From Coenobita brevimanus (taxonomy: Eukaryota; Arthropoda; Malacostraca; Decapoda; Coenobitidae), in assembly GCA_032717465.1 (NCBI GenBank), contig CM064669.1:42787853-42851852 (forward strand): 64,000 bases of DNA. The letters run 5' to 3'. Of this stretch, positions 45,482 to 56,900 are shown in pieces (position 1 is the first letter of the stretch; every line of letters starts with the position of its first letter). Below the pieces are notes generated by a model. That model was not told where the DNA came from, made no database searches, and saw only the letters and a program-made list of their open reading frames with translations. The position numbers and the translations under genes were made by a program.

Positions 45482-47542
45482 TGTAATGCTGTGTTTTTAA
45501 GGCGACTTCTCGTCGTAAAAACACGAGCACTGGAACGGGGTCCTTTTACTAGACCGGATGTAATGCACTAACAAAGGAACAGGGCATAAAAAGAGACAGT
45601 ACACCGAATCACATCTATTGCTTAAGTTCTACTCATTACAGTGTACATACAACAATATTTGACACATAATAGAACAGAGATACAATATTACACTCGTTTA
45701 CATAGCCTGATCCAATATACATTAATACATGGCACAGGGCAGTCGTGGATATGTTTTACTGTTACTTAGATATCACTTCACTGTGGTTGTCAGTTTGGAT
45801 TAATTATCGTGTCACTGGTGGATAATAATAAATGGGGGAGTCTCACTTTGGTTCACTGTGATCGGGAGTCTGTGGCGGAGATATTACTATAATAGAGGTA
45901 GGGTGCGTATGGCGACATCCGACACTGTCACCAAGTCGCGGGAGAACACTTCACTTGCCTTTCGGCTCACTCACGCACCTACCTCTAGTTCCACAGAAAA
46001 CTCCCCGTTTCCTTCCAATAGAGGGGGACTGAACTGTTTAACGCTTGCACACGAATTTCTATGATACCACTGTTTAATATATCTTTTATTAGACACTGCC
46101 ACTGTGCATTGGATCACTGTCACTGTATTCGGGGTCACTGTCACTGTCACTGTTTTACCCTTGTTTCTTGGGTGGTTAAGTCACTGGTACTTACTGTCAG
46201 GGAGGCTCCTTTGTTTGGGGCCTCGACCTGAGGGGCGGCTCCTTCCTAGGGCCGCACTGGTGGGGTGCTGGGAGGGCCTGTGGTCTGGGGGCCTCGACCT
46301 GATCGGGGGCCCTCGGGGCTAGGGCCGAACAGTCGGAGGATTCGGGCCTGCTTCCTCTGCTTCCGGGGAGTGAGGGAGCCTGGGTTTCCGTCGTCGTAGA
46401 CTGCGGTGGAAGGTCTGGGCGTCCTGGGACTGCGGGTGCTCAGGGGGAGAGGCGCCGTCAGGGCTGGGCTGTGGCAGCGTCTCCTGTAGGGCTCCGACAG
46501 GGTTAAGGAACACCTGGGTGTGGGCGGTAAACCCGCTATCGGGCCTTGCCACCACTCTAACGCCTCCTCTTGGCCAAGAAGCCTGGATGGCGACGAAGGG
46601 CTCCCCAAAGGGAAAGAGGCTACAGGGAGACTCACGCTCTTCGTGGTTCCCTGAGTGTGTTCATAGGGCTGAGTTGGGGCTCTACTTCCCCTAGTGTGGA
46701 CTTTGGCTGGAGCCGTGAACTTGCCCGGCGTGCGAGGGACACCTATAGGGTGATCGAGGTCGCCCTTTCACCGAGGCAAGAGGCCGTCGATGTGGTGTTC
46801 CTCCCGCAGTAGGAGACAAGCCGGAGTGAGGGGCTCAAGAGCCGCACTCTCTCCAATACGGACAGATCCTACCGTCAGGGAATTCTCCACCCTGGTACGT
46901 GCCCCAGCCGGAGCCGAGTGTCTGCCCGTATGGGAAACGACTAACGGAGAAACGGGATCACCCATCTGCTCCGGCGAGAGGCCGGCCCCGAGTCGCCGCT
47001 TCCGTAATTGGGTAGCGCTACACGTACGGTAGCAGGGTCTCTCTACCCTGGACCGTATTCTGGCAGTAGCCAAAGTACAACTGGAGAGGGATGCACACAG
47101 GCAACTCTCTCTCCTCAGCGTGTTAAGGCCGGAGCCTGGGGTCACCTTCCCCTTTACACGCTCTGTCAGGCCGTAGCCTGTGTCTATTTCTCTCTTATGG
47201 CTGTAGCCTTGGGCCTCTTCCTGCCCTTGGGCCTCTTCCTGCCCTAGAGGGTGTAACAAGACCGTCAAGACGGTGTTACCTGGGACTGACCTCTTTTCAG
47301 TCCCACCCCTGGTCTGACGGTCACTACCCCGCCTGCACAGTAGTTCAGTTTGCCTGAACGCCTGGGGTTGGGGCACTTGCGGGGAATAGGGGCTCAGGGT
47401 CGGGATGCCCCGATGACCCTCTTGCACGAGGTCACTAACCTCACCGGTGTGTCCTCCTGGGGTGGTGGTGGGGTGGCGGCTCGGCGGTGGTGTGGGGGGT
47501 GGTGAGGTGGGAGGTCCTGTGGCGGGCACAGCGGGCATTTTA
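45482..47542 (-). repeat. 3' LTR of outer element (2.06 kb)
   Basis: Plus-strand ends are TGTAATGCTGTG and GCGGGCATTTTA. It is the uninterrupted partner of the 5' LTR and includes the intact GTAC site used by the inner element (near 45653 in CAGTGTACATAC). It contains CACTGT tandem repeats (46128-46156) and a direct duplication of TTGGGCCTCTTCCTGCCC near 47213, present once in the other LTR. It is GC-rich from 46200 on, unlike the AT-rich flanks. Confidence 0.93.
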
Positions 47543-47562
47543 CCACCCTCCGCGTCGTTGAA
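47543..47562 (-). promoter_or_regulatory. Polypurine tract, outer element
   Basis: On the minus strand GCGGAGGGTGG precedes the 3' LTR directly. This is the expected plus-strand primer site for reverse transcription. Confidence 0.7.
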
Positions 47563-47805
47563 GGCACGGCCCCGTGACTGGAGGTGGTAGGTGGTGGAGG
47601 TGGCTGTCTGGTAGGCCGGGGTAAGGTGTTGGGTGAAGCTGACCCAGTGCGTGGTGAATTGGTTGGGCTCCTCGTGGGGGCAGAGCGTGAAGTGGAGGGA
47701 GGACGGCTGGTTGGTCCGGCGTAGGAGGCGTAGCAGGTGGTCGGTGCCTCTGATTCTGGTTGGTGGGTGGTGGTGAGGTTGCCATCGGACCCTTGTTACC
47801 TTCAT
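47543..47805 (-). CDS. Possible small accessory frame of outer element
   Basis: After the pol stop (47873-47875) a different minus-strand frame starts with ATG at 47803-47805 and encodes about 87 residues up to the LTR (MKVTRVRWQ..., then HWVSFTQHL and RGRAFNDAEGG). The same frame is open upstream in overlap with the pol tail and downstream into the LTR until 46768. No domain is recognised. It could be an accessory or envelope-position frame, or a chance frame in GC-rich DNA. Confidence 0.3.
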
Positions 47806-47872
47806 CTCGGGGAATGGTGCCTGGAGGGGAGATGAAATTTGAATGCTGGAGAGTGATGGGAGGTTGGTGTTT

Positions 47873-50188
47873 TTATTTGGGCTGATGTGGTGGAAGGAGC
47901 GTTGTCCTTTGGGGAACTGGGAGTTGGGAAAGTTCCAACGTGCTTGGTGGAGGGGTAGGGTTATGGGGGAGGTGTTGGGGGTGGGTGGGGATGGTGGATT
48001 TTGGGGTAGGTGTGTGCTGCGTGGAGGTGTCGGGGTGTATCTTGTGGGTGGGCGTGAGAGTCGTCCCAATCTGGTGGTGGTCGTGGTTATGGTGGGTGTG
48101 GGTGGTGAGGCTGGTTGAGTGCGTGGTGGCAGTGAGGGTGTACGGTGGTGAGGTGGGGGGGATGGTTGGTGGTGCGGTGTGACGTGTATAATGGGAGTGG
48201 TCATGGGGGAGGGCGGTGGTGGGTGTGGGGTTGGCGTGATTCTCGGGGGAGGTGGGCGGTTGTGGTGGCGAGGGCGGCCTGGGTGGGGTGGATTGAGGGG
48301 TGGTGGGTGGATGGGTGTTCGGTGGGTGAGTGTCTGGTTGTGAAGTAGGGGTGGTGGTATGTGGTTGCGGTGATGGTGTGTTGGGTGGAGGGCTGGTAGG
48401 CGGAGAGTTTGAGGAGGGGGGTGAGAAGGAGTAGTAGGAGTCTGGGGGGTGAAGTTGAGGAAGGTCAGGGTGGCCAGGTGTGCGGGCCTGGGTGGAGGTA
48501 GGCTTAGTGCGGGGGTGGGCGGTGTCGGGTGGGTTGAAGGGGCACACGTGGCGGTTTCTGTATGTGCGATGTTGCCCCTGTTGATCCACGGTGACTTGAT
48601 ATGGATTAGGCACTCGCACAATTTTGTAAGGTCCATTGAATCGGGGGGAGGTCTTCGGTGGGGTAGGGAGGTTTGCAACCACCACAGATTGGCCAGGTGT
48701 GTATGGGTTGGAGTGGATTGTGTCAGGTGCTAGATCTTGCTTTGAGTGTAGGTGGTAGAGGCGGCGTTTGAGGTGGTGGAGAGGGTCGGTGTTGGAGGGT
48801 GGAGTGGGCGGTTGTAGGTGGTGGCGGAGGGGTAGGAGTAGGGGTGGTTCCCCGAACACTCTCTCGTGCGGGGTTATTCCATCTTCTCTTGGGCACGTAT
48901 TTAACCCCCATTGTATGATCTTTACGTGTGCAGGCCAGTCTTCATTTCCCGTTTGCGTAATGCGCGTGCGGACTTGGTTCATCAGGGAGCGATGGCTTCT
49001 TTCGCATACGCTGTTGCCTTGGGGCCAGTAGGGAGATGGGTGGGAGATGTTGTATCCAAATATGTTGGCTAGTTCTTCCCAGATTTTCCCCGTAAATTCT
49101 GGGGCATTGTCCGAATGGATGGCCTGTGGAATCCCGAAATAAGGGAAAACATGTCGGGTGAGGGCGTTGGCGACTGACGGTGCAGTGTGGTCCTTGGCGG
49201 GGCAGGCGATGATGAACTTAGAGTACACATCCACGAAGGTAATTATGTACTTGTAGCCTGATTTTGGTGTAAGGGGGCCGACGACGTCTAGGGAGAGTAG
49301 TTGCCACGGTTTTTGTGCTGTGACTTTTCCTGTAGGGCCTGGTGTTCGGGTGATGTCTTTGCCAAGAGCGCATGCTCGGCATGATTGTATGATCTTCTTT
49401 GTGATGGTGGATGGGTTAGGGGTCCAGTACATATCGTTAAAGATCTGTAGCAGCTTCTTAGTTCCTAGGTGGATGCCGTTGTGGGCATGGAGGTGGAGCA
49501 TGGTGTCGTGGGCCGTGGCTGGGCTGAGGACAATGTGTCCGTTCGGGTCAAAGAGATGTTCGCCATGTGGGTGGAGTTTGTTGAATGTGGTCTGTGGAAT
49601 CCAAGTTGGGCGTTGTTTGTTAATCCACATTTTAACCAGGTCGGGTTCTTCTTTGATGGCGCTGATTGGGAGACGGGATAGGGCATCGGCGTTGGTGTGT
49701 AGCTTGCCTGGTCGGTACGCAATTTCGAAGTCATATTCTTCAATGGTTTCTCGCCAGCGTATCAGTTGGGCATTGTTAGTATTTGACTGTCGTAGCCACT
49801 GTAGGGATTGGTGATCGGTAATGACTACTACGTGGGTGCCCGAGATGTAGGACTTGAAATATTCTAGGGACCAGATGATCCCTAGGCACTCACGCTTTGT
49901 GGCCGCGTAGTTCCACTCTGCCGTGTTAAGGGTGCGACTGGCACAGGCGATGATGTGTTCTCTCCCATTTTGTACCTGCGCAAGGACAGCTCCTATGGCG
50001 ATGAGGGACACATCGGTATACAGGCGGAATGGGAGATTGTAGTCTGGGAACGCGACTACTGGCGCGGTGGTTAATTTTGATTTGAGGGTGGTGAAGGCTG
50101 TTTGTCTTGTCTCGGTCCATAGAAAAGGTTCACCTTCTTTTGTTAGTTCGTGAAGGGGTTTTGCGATGTCAGCGAATCCTTTGACGAA
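47873..50188 (-). pseudogene. Outer element pol, 3' part: RNase H, integrase, proline-rich tail
   Basis: In frame with the upstream part but separated by the TGA at 50189-50191. RNase H begins around YTDVSLIAIGAVLAQ and continues through CASRTLNTAEWNYA and ITDHQSLQWL. Integrase has a HAHNGIH...CRACALGK zinc site, then the DDE triad in LSLDVVGPL, HSDNAPEF and NSVCERSH (about 49290 to 49000). A GPY/F-like module (FNGPYKIVRVPNPYQVTV) lies near 48620. A tail of over 200 residues, mainly Pro/Thr/Ser/His, follows to the stop at 47873. These functions would degrade the RNA of the hybrid and insert the cDNA. It is listed as broken only because of the single stop codon. Confidence 0.9.
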
Positions 50189-51937
50189 TCACCTGTAATA
50201 CGATGTTAACCCCAGGAATGCTCTGACTTCGTGCACGTCGCGGGGGAGTGGGATGTCTGCGATGGCTCGAAGCTTATCTGGGTCTGGTGAGATGCCCTCG
50301 GCATTAATGAGATGTCCCAAAAAGGAAACTGATCTCTCTGCTAATACACATTTCGTAGGTTTCAGTTTAAGTCCTGCTTGGCGTATGTGGTGAAACACTT
50401 GCTTGAGGTGGTGAAGGTGGTCGGTCCATGTGCGACTGAAAACAATGACGTCGTCGAGGTATGCTAAGCAAATCTCCCAAGTTAAACCGCTAAGGACGGA
50501 CTCCATTAAACGGGAGAATGTGGCAGGGGCGTTGCAGAGTCCGAAAGGGAGGACATTGAACTCGTAATGTTTGCCATTGGATGTGGAGAAGGCGGTTTTG
50601 TGTTTGTCGTCGGGATGCACAGGGACTTGCCAGTACCCCGACTGCAGGTCTAAGGTGGAGAACCATGTCGAGTCATGTAAGGAGTCCAGTGAGTCGTCGA
50701 TGCATTGCAGGGGAGTGGCGTCTTTGATTGTGACATCATTTACTCGGCGGTAGTCAACGCAGAAGCGCATTGTCCCATCTTTTTTTCTTACGAGTACCAC
50801 CGGAGAGGACCATGGGCTAGTAGAGTTGGAGATTACGCCGGCATCAAGCATGTCCTGGACCTGCCAGTCTTCTTCCTCTCGTTGCTTAGGATTTTTCCGT
50901 CGTGATGGTTGGCGAATTGGAGGTCCTGTCGTGTGTATCTCATGGCTGAGATAGGTGGTATGGCCAAGGTCGGTCGGGCCTGAGGAGAATAGATCTTGAA
51001 AATCCAGGAGGAGTTGTTGGAGGCTGTTGGTTTGGGCTGGGGATAGGTGTGATGGTAGGGTGGGGAGAGTGGGTGGGTCTGGGAGCGGCGTTTGGCATGA
51101 TTCGGCTTCTTCAGTGTCGCCGATGATGAGTCCTCTTGGTAAGGTCAGTGGTGTGGTAGCGAGGTTGGCGACACGGATTTCTTGGGCATGTGGGGGGAGG
51201 AAGGTAGGGCTTACTAGACAGGAAGAGAGTGGTCCGGTGGGGATGGATGGTGAGAAGAGAACGGAGGTATGGGAAGGTTTGTTAAGTTTTACCCAAGCTT
51301 CATGGTGTGGTGGAATGGTGATAGAGGAGGCGACAGTGGCTGGAAAAGATGGGGAGGGGTGCAGATGATGAGTGGTGGGTGGTGGTGATGGGAGTCTAGT
51401 GGTGTTAGGGGCTGGGTTGGGTTTAGGTGTGTCTGTGGTATGGGACAGGTGAGTGTCTGATGGTAGTGTGTGGGGGTGGGTGTTCTTGGTGTGCCTTCGA
51501 TGTTTGTTTGTTTGTTTTTTCTTCCTTATTCTTGACTGCTGGTTGGTTGTGGTGGGCTGATTGAAGTGGAGGCGGCATTGATGGCAGTCAATGGTGGCAT
51601 GTAATTTCTGGAGGAGATCCAGCCCTAAATATCCATCGTATTGACTGCATGTTGAGTCGAATATGATGAATGGGTGGCTAGTGAATATTTGTTGATGGGT
51701 GTGGGTCTGAAGGGCCCGAGTTTCCCCACGGATAGGCAGGGGGCCGTCCCCTGCGTCGACGAGGTTGGCTGAGGTGGGGAAGAGGGGGCCGAATGCACCC
51801 ATGTGGCGGGAGTAGAAGTGGGAGTAGAGGCACGATCTGGCTGCTCCCGTATCCACTAGTAGACGTCCCTTGACCCCGTTTAGCCAGATCTTGTCGTAAA
51901 CAGGAGGTCTGTAGTTGTGTGAGGTGGCCCCCGCCAC
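50189..51937 (-). pseudogene. Outer element pol, 5' part: protease and reverse transcriptase
   Basis: Reads 582 residues to a TGA stop at 50189-50191. An aspartic protease is seen near residue 24 (LLVDTGAARSC). The RT has FCVDYRRVND near residue 390, LDLQSGYWQVPVHP, LPFGLCNAPATF and the catalytic box AYLDDVIVFS near residue 492. The next expected residues after SYYR are present beyond the stop in the same frame; TGA could derive from a CGA arginine codon by one transition. The frame differs from gag, so a frameshift or reinitiation is expected. First ATG is at 51937, 24 nt beyond the gag stop in the transcription direction. As it stands, the copy makes RT without RNase H and integrase. Confidence 0.92.
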
Positions 51938-51960
51938 CGTGGGGAGGTGCAGGGGCGGGC

Positions 51961-52842
51961 CTAAAAATCCATCTGCTGTGGAGTGGTGTCCTCTTGGTCG
52001 TCATCGTCTGTTCCCGAGAGGGCGTGCGTCGGTGTGTCGTCTTCCTGGGCGTCGTCGTCTAAGGAGGAGACTTTCTTGCGCCCTTGTTGAAAGCTTCTGC
52101 GCCTGCTAGCTTTGAGCTGTTCCCTAATGTCGTGTAGAAGGCAGGTGCGGTTGCAAGCCGTGAATTCCCAGGGGTTAATGGTGATGAGGTTTCCTTGTTC
52201 CCTCGGGTTTGAGCGCTTCTTTTGGGGGTAAGCTCTAGGGACTGTGGGGGGCGGCTCAGCAGCTGGCTGATGAGGCGGCAGTTTAGGTTTGCAAGGGGGT
52301 TGTTGCCTTGTAGGAAAACGTGTCACCACGTGGAGTGGCTGTGGTGTGGGGCGGGCGGCGAGCAGACGTCGGACGAGTTGTAGGTCATTTTCCATGTCCC
52401 CTGACGGGTCGTAGATTGAGAAATGCTCCCTGACTATGCTGGGGAGGATTCTCAATAGTGCATTGAATGTAAGGATATCCCGGGCATTTGGTGGTGCCTC
52501 AGGATAGGCGGCGCTGATGAGGCGCCTAGCCCGGGTGAATGTGTCATCCAGGTTTCCGTCGTAGGTGAGGGCGTCGAGTTGAGAAAGAGCGACAACTCGG
52601 CCTATTGATGGCGTGAAAGCCTGTCTCACTATTTGTGAGAATTGGTCCCATGACAGTTCTGGGACGATTTTTGGTGCGACACTAATGATTATTTTACCCA
52701 AGTTAGGTAGAGTGACAGCGATCTTTTCTCTGTCTGAGTCGAACACTATGTCCAGGAGGGGTTTGACCATGTCCAAATATACGCCTATGTCGCACTGATC
52801 CGGGTTGAACCTCGGCAATTGGATGTGCGGTTTAGCTGCCAT
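51961..52842 (-). CDS. Outer element Gag-like protein
   Basis: 293 residues starting MAAKPHIQLPRFNPDQ. This is the first frame after the 5' LTR, in the position of gag. The first 190 residues are a helical-looking capsid-type region with RDILTFNALLRILPSIVREH and ENDLQLVRRLL. After that it becomes Pro- and basic-rich, then acidic (DDDAQEDD). No CCHC zinc knuckle is seen; Cys residues are few. Gag would build the virus-like particle. The start is the first ATG about 63 bases inside the LTR end. It is intact by inspection. Function is inferred from position and weak capsid-like features. Confidence 0.72.
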   Translation of the reverse strand: MAAKPHIQLPRFNPDQCDIGVYLDMVKPLLDIVFDSDREKIAVTLPNLGKIIISVAPKIVPELSWDQFSQIVRQAFTPSIGRVVALSQLDALTYDGNLDDTFTRARRLISAAYPEAPPNARDILTFNALLRILPSIVREHFSIYDPSGDMENDLQLVRRLLAARPTPQPLHVVTRFPTRQQPPCKPKLPPHQPAAEPPPTVPRAYPQKKRSNPREQGNLITINPWEFTACNRTCLLHDIREQLKASRRRSFQQGRKKVSSLDDDAQEDDTPTHALSGTDDDDQEDTTPQQMDF

Positions 52843-52879
52843 TGTAAGTTCCCTTTCGTGTTCCTCCGTGCGTTAGTTG

Positions 52880-52905
52880 GATCTAGAACCACCGCTTGCC
52901 ACCAG
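52880..52905 (-). promoter_or_regulatory. Primer-binding site region, outer element
   Basis: Immediately inside the 5' LTR on the minus strand the sequence reads CTGGTGGCAAGCGGTGG. The TGG start matches the complement of a tRNA CCA end; the tRNA is not assigned. Confidence 0.6.
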
Positions 52906-53070
52906 TGTAATGCTGTGTTTTTAAGGCGACTTCTTGTCGTAAAAACATGAGCACTGGAACGGGGTCCTTTTACTAGACCGGATGTAATGCACTAACGAAG
53001 GAACAGGGCATAAAAAGAGACAGTACACCGAATCACATCTATTGCTTAAGTTCTACTCATTACAGTGTAC
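52906..53070 (-). repeat. 5' LTR of outer element, inner fragment
   Basis: Aligns with 45482-45656 or so of the other LTR and stops at the insertion of the inner element. The last four bases, GTAC, are the target duplication. Confidence 0.92.
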
Positions 53071-53861
53071 TGTTACGGAACAGAGAAAGATAATGTACAC
53101 TTTAAGTGAGAATACGAAGAGTCACTACTGTCCCGTAAAGTTCCAGGTTCAAAACAAAAGAGTTAGGTAAAATTACAAGTTAAAGTTTAATGCTCAAACT
53201 AACAACAAAACATTCAGGACTCATAAAGATAATGTAATGGCAAATAAACAGGTTAAATATATGGTTAACTGCAATAGCCTCTATTAACACGAAATTAGCA
53301 AGAGTAAATTTTATCTAAGTCAGCCCTGATAAAATGAGATACCAGATAATACTCAGTGAATGCCAGATAAATAATTACAGATACAAACTATTATCAAAAA
53401 TGACTGACATAAAGAACCCCACACGAATCACAAAAACTTCACTAGGCCTACAAATTAAACTTATGCTATACAGTACAAGAAAAAAATACAACAACAGTTA
53501 TACTCAAATTACACACAGCTGCTAGATGGTTGGAGACTTCTTGAGCACTCACAATAATAATATCTGTACAGGGGAGGACAGAGATGTGAACAAAATGAGG
53601 AGCAGATCTAAGTGGCAATGATGCAGAGACTGAGCTCATTATATAGGGGCCAGCAGAGCCCGACACAACTTGTAATAAGGACGCGCAAATGAAGCGATGG
53701 GGACAAACGGTCGACAATCCCGCACTGAATAACAGAAAGGACGACTTACTCTACTATAACGGTAGAAGGGGGGACTGAGGCAGAACACGCTCGTGATCAA
53801 ACATGCAGCAACTGTGCGTTAAAATTACACAAAGGATGATGAAATCATAGGCTATGTAACA
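53071..53861 (-). repeat. 3' LTR of inner element
   Basis: 791 bp, TGTTACGGAACAG...CTATGTAACA on the plus strand. TGTTAC and GTAACA are inverted termini. Confidence 0.96.
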
Positions 53862-53871
53862 CCTCCCCACA
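53862..53871 (-). promoter_or_regulatory. Polypurine tract, inner element
   Basis: On the minus strand GTGGGGAGG abuts the 3' LTR. Expected primer for second-strand synthesis. Confidence 0.8.
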
Positions 53872-53922
53872 AAGAAAAAGAAATTTACAAAGGAAATTTC
53901 TTATTACTCTAAAACAATCTGT

Positions 53923-56900
53923 CTAAAGTCTGGATAAGCAATCTGCAATAACATTTTCTTTCCCCTTGACATGTTGTATGTCTAATGAATACTCCTGAAG
54001 AAGTAGACTCCATCTTGTCAATCTCTGATTTTTATCTTTAAACTTACTAAGGAATTTCAGTGGGTTATGATCGGTATAAATGACTATGGGGTCAAAACCA
54101 GAACACAAATAAAATGAAAAATGCTGTAAACCCAAAATCAAGGCCAAAAGCTCTTTCTCAATAGTTGAGTAGTTCTTTTGAGGTGGAGTGAACTTCTTAC
54201 TGTAATAAGATACAGGATGTTCAATACCCTGATCATCCTCTTGCAGCAAAACAGCCCCAGCTCCTGTATCACTTGCATCAACAGCCATCTTAAAAGGCTT
54301 AGCAAAATTTGGAGTAGCGAGCACTGGCTGACTTAATAGAATAGCTTTAAGTTTGTTGAAAGAGGATTCACAGTTATCGGTCCAGACAAATTCAACTCCC
54401 TTTTTCAGTTGGTCTGTAAGTGGTGATACAAGAATAGAAAAGTTAAGAACAAATCTCCTGTAATAACCTACCATTCCCAAAAATCTTTGTAGCTCTTTCC
54501 TACTTTTAGGACTGGGAAGATCACTTATAACCTGAACCTTAGCTCCTGGTGGTGCAACATGTCCATCACCAATTACATACCCAAGGTACTGAACTTTAGC
54601 TTGACCAAACTCACACTTTGATAAATTAGCTACAAGATTAGCCTGAACTAAACGGTCAAGAAATTTACTGACATGGCATAGATGATCTTTCCAGTTGTCA
54701 CTGAAGATTAATACATCATCAATATAAACAACACACCCTGCCAAACCCTCTGTTACAACATTCATGAGCTTCTGAAATGTGGCTGGTGCATTCTTCATAC
54801 CATACGGCATTACAGAACATGCAAAAGCCTTTCCTAGTGTTACAAAACATGAGATCTCCCTAGCACGTTCAGTCATAGGTACTTGCCAGTATCCCTTTAA
54901 CAAATCAAACTTACTTATGTACCTAGCCTTTCCGATCTTGTCTATGCAATCTTCTACACGAGGGAGAGGGTAAGTGTCTGTTTTAGTTATCTGATTAACA
55001 CGTCTGTAGTCGATGCAAAGCCTATGTGACCCACCTGGCTTAGGGACTAGAGTGACAGGAGAACTCCACTCGCTCTGACAGGGCTCAATCATCTTGTGGT
55101 CCAACAGGTAGCCAAGCTCCTTCTGGATGAGAGGAACTTTCACTGGGTTCACACGGTAAGGAGGCAATTTAATTGGCTTTGCGTCTCCAACATCAACATC
55201 ATGCATCAACACAGTGGTTCTTCCTGGAGTGGCACGGAACACTTGCGGGTACTCCTGCAGTAATGCCGAAAACTCCTGCCTTTCCTTGGGAGGTAGATGA
55301 GAAAGCTTAGTCTGGAGATCATTCATGATATCAGGATTCTTCCCCAAACTATCACTCAGGCTCATGCTGCATGGGAGAACTTCACTTGTAGACTCGGGTG
55401 GAACAGCTACAGTGCAGACTGGATTATTTTCGTCCCGCCTGTGATATAACTTTAGCATGTTGATGTGACATAGTTGCTTGCTCTTTCTACGATCTGGTGT
55501 GGCGATGACATAGTTGACATCACTGAGTTTCTTCTCCACGAAATAAGGGCCACTAAACTTGGCTTGAAGAGGTTGCCCATGAACTGGTAGCAGAATCAAA
55601 ACCTGATCTCCTGGCTGAAAGTGGCGTAACCTGGACTTCTTGTCATACCAAGTCTTCATCTTCTCCTGAGCAGCTCCTAAATTCTCTCTCGCCAGCTGTA
55701 AAGCAGTGGACAGCCGTTCTTTGAACTTCATCACATACTCCAGCAGGTTGACGTCATCTTCCTCCGACAGCCAGCATTCCTTGAGTAACTTAAGGGGTCC
55801 TCTTACTTCATGGCCAAACAGTAGTTCAAAAGGTGAGAAGCCCAGTGATTCATTTGGAGATTCTCTTGCGGCAAACACAACGAATGGGAGACCTTTATTC
55901 CAGTCTTTCTGATGTTCCAAACAGTATTTCTTGAGCATCGATTTGAGTGTTTGATGATATCTCTCCAACGCTCCTTGGGTCTGGGGATGGTAAGCTGAAG
56001 ACGTGATCTGGGTGATGCCCAACTCTTTCAGAGACTGCTTGAAAACGTTTGACATGAAATTACTTCCCCGGTCCGACTGCACCTCCCTGGGCAGACCAAA
56101 CTTTGTGAAGAACCCCAGCATTTCCTTAACCACGTTCTTTGCTGAGATGTTTCTAAGTGGAATGGCTTCAGGATAACGAGTAGCCATATCAATCATGGTC
56201 AACACATAAGAAAATCCTGAAGAAGTCTTAGGAAGAGGGCCCACAATATCCACCAACACACGGGTGAAAGGCGCCTCAAAAGGAGGAATGGGAACTAGAG
56301 GTGCAACCTTTTCGGTCTGATTACACTTCCCCACAACTTGACAAGTGTGACAAGACTTACAATACCAGGAAACATCCCTGAAGATACCTGGCCAGTAGAA
56401 GTGTTTCAAAATGCGTGCCACAGTCTTCCTCACTCCAAGGTGTCCTGCCAAACTGGAATCATGAGCCACTCTAATGATATCCTGCCTACAAACACGAGGG
56501 ATGACAACTTGATGTACAACCTCCCATTCACAGTCGGCTGTTGCTGTTGGGGGTCTCCACTTCCTCATAAGTACTCCTGACTTTACATAATAACAAGTAG
56601 AAGCACCGGCTGACTCTTCTTCACTGTAAGCAGAGTTAGCTAGACCTTTCAACTCAGGGTCAGCAACCTGCAACTCAACCAACTCTTGACGAGACAAATT
56701 ATCAACACTACGGGGTACTGCCTCATCTGGTGAGTGGTCCAAATTAGCAAGAAAAGTGTCAGCTAGGATAACATCATCATCATCATTATCCTCTAAATCA
56801 CCAGTAACTTTAGACTTAGCCCTAGTGACAGCACATGCAGGGAACACATCAGGGACATCACAATCCTGGGACGCAGCCACTGGCTCACTAGACAACTGAG

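Noticed and set aside
45015..45530. 171-codon minus-strand frame as a host gene
   Set aside because: It crosses a MITE copy and the LTR boundary at 45482, so it is a chance frame over repeats.
46104..47247. Plus-strand frames in the outer LTR
   Set aside because: Short, different in length between LTR copies, without motifs, and antisense to the element.
47843..48348. Plus-strand Gly/Trp/Val-rich frames opposite pol
   Set aside because: Antisense shadow of the proline-rich pol tail.
46768..48678. 636-codon minus-strand frame as a gene in its own right
   Set aside because: Its first part overlaps the pol tail in another frame and only the last piece lacks competing coding. Kept only as the small accessory-frame question at 47543-47805.
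53466..53717. Frames within the inner LTRs (53466-53717, 58902-59243, 17709-17927)
   Set aside because: The shared peptide in all three only reflects LTR identity; no codon-like conservation or motif was seen.
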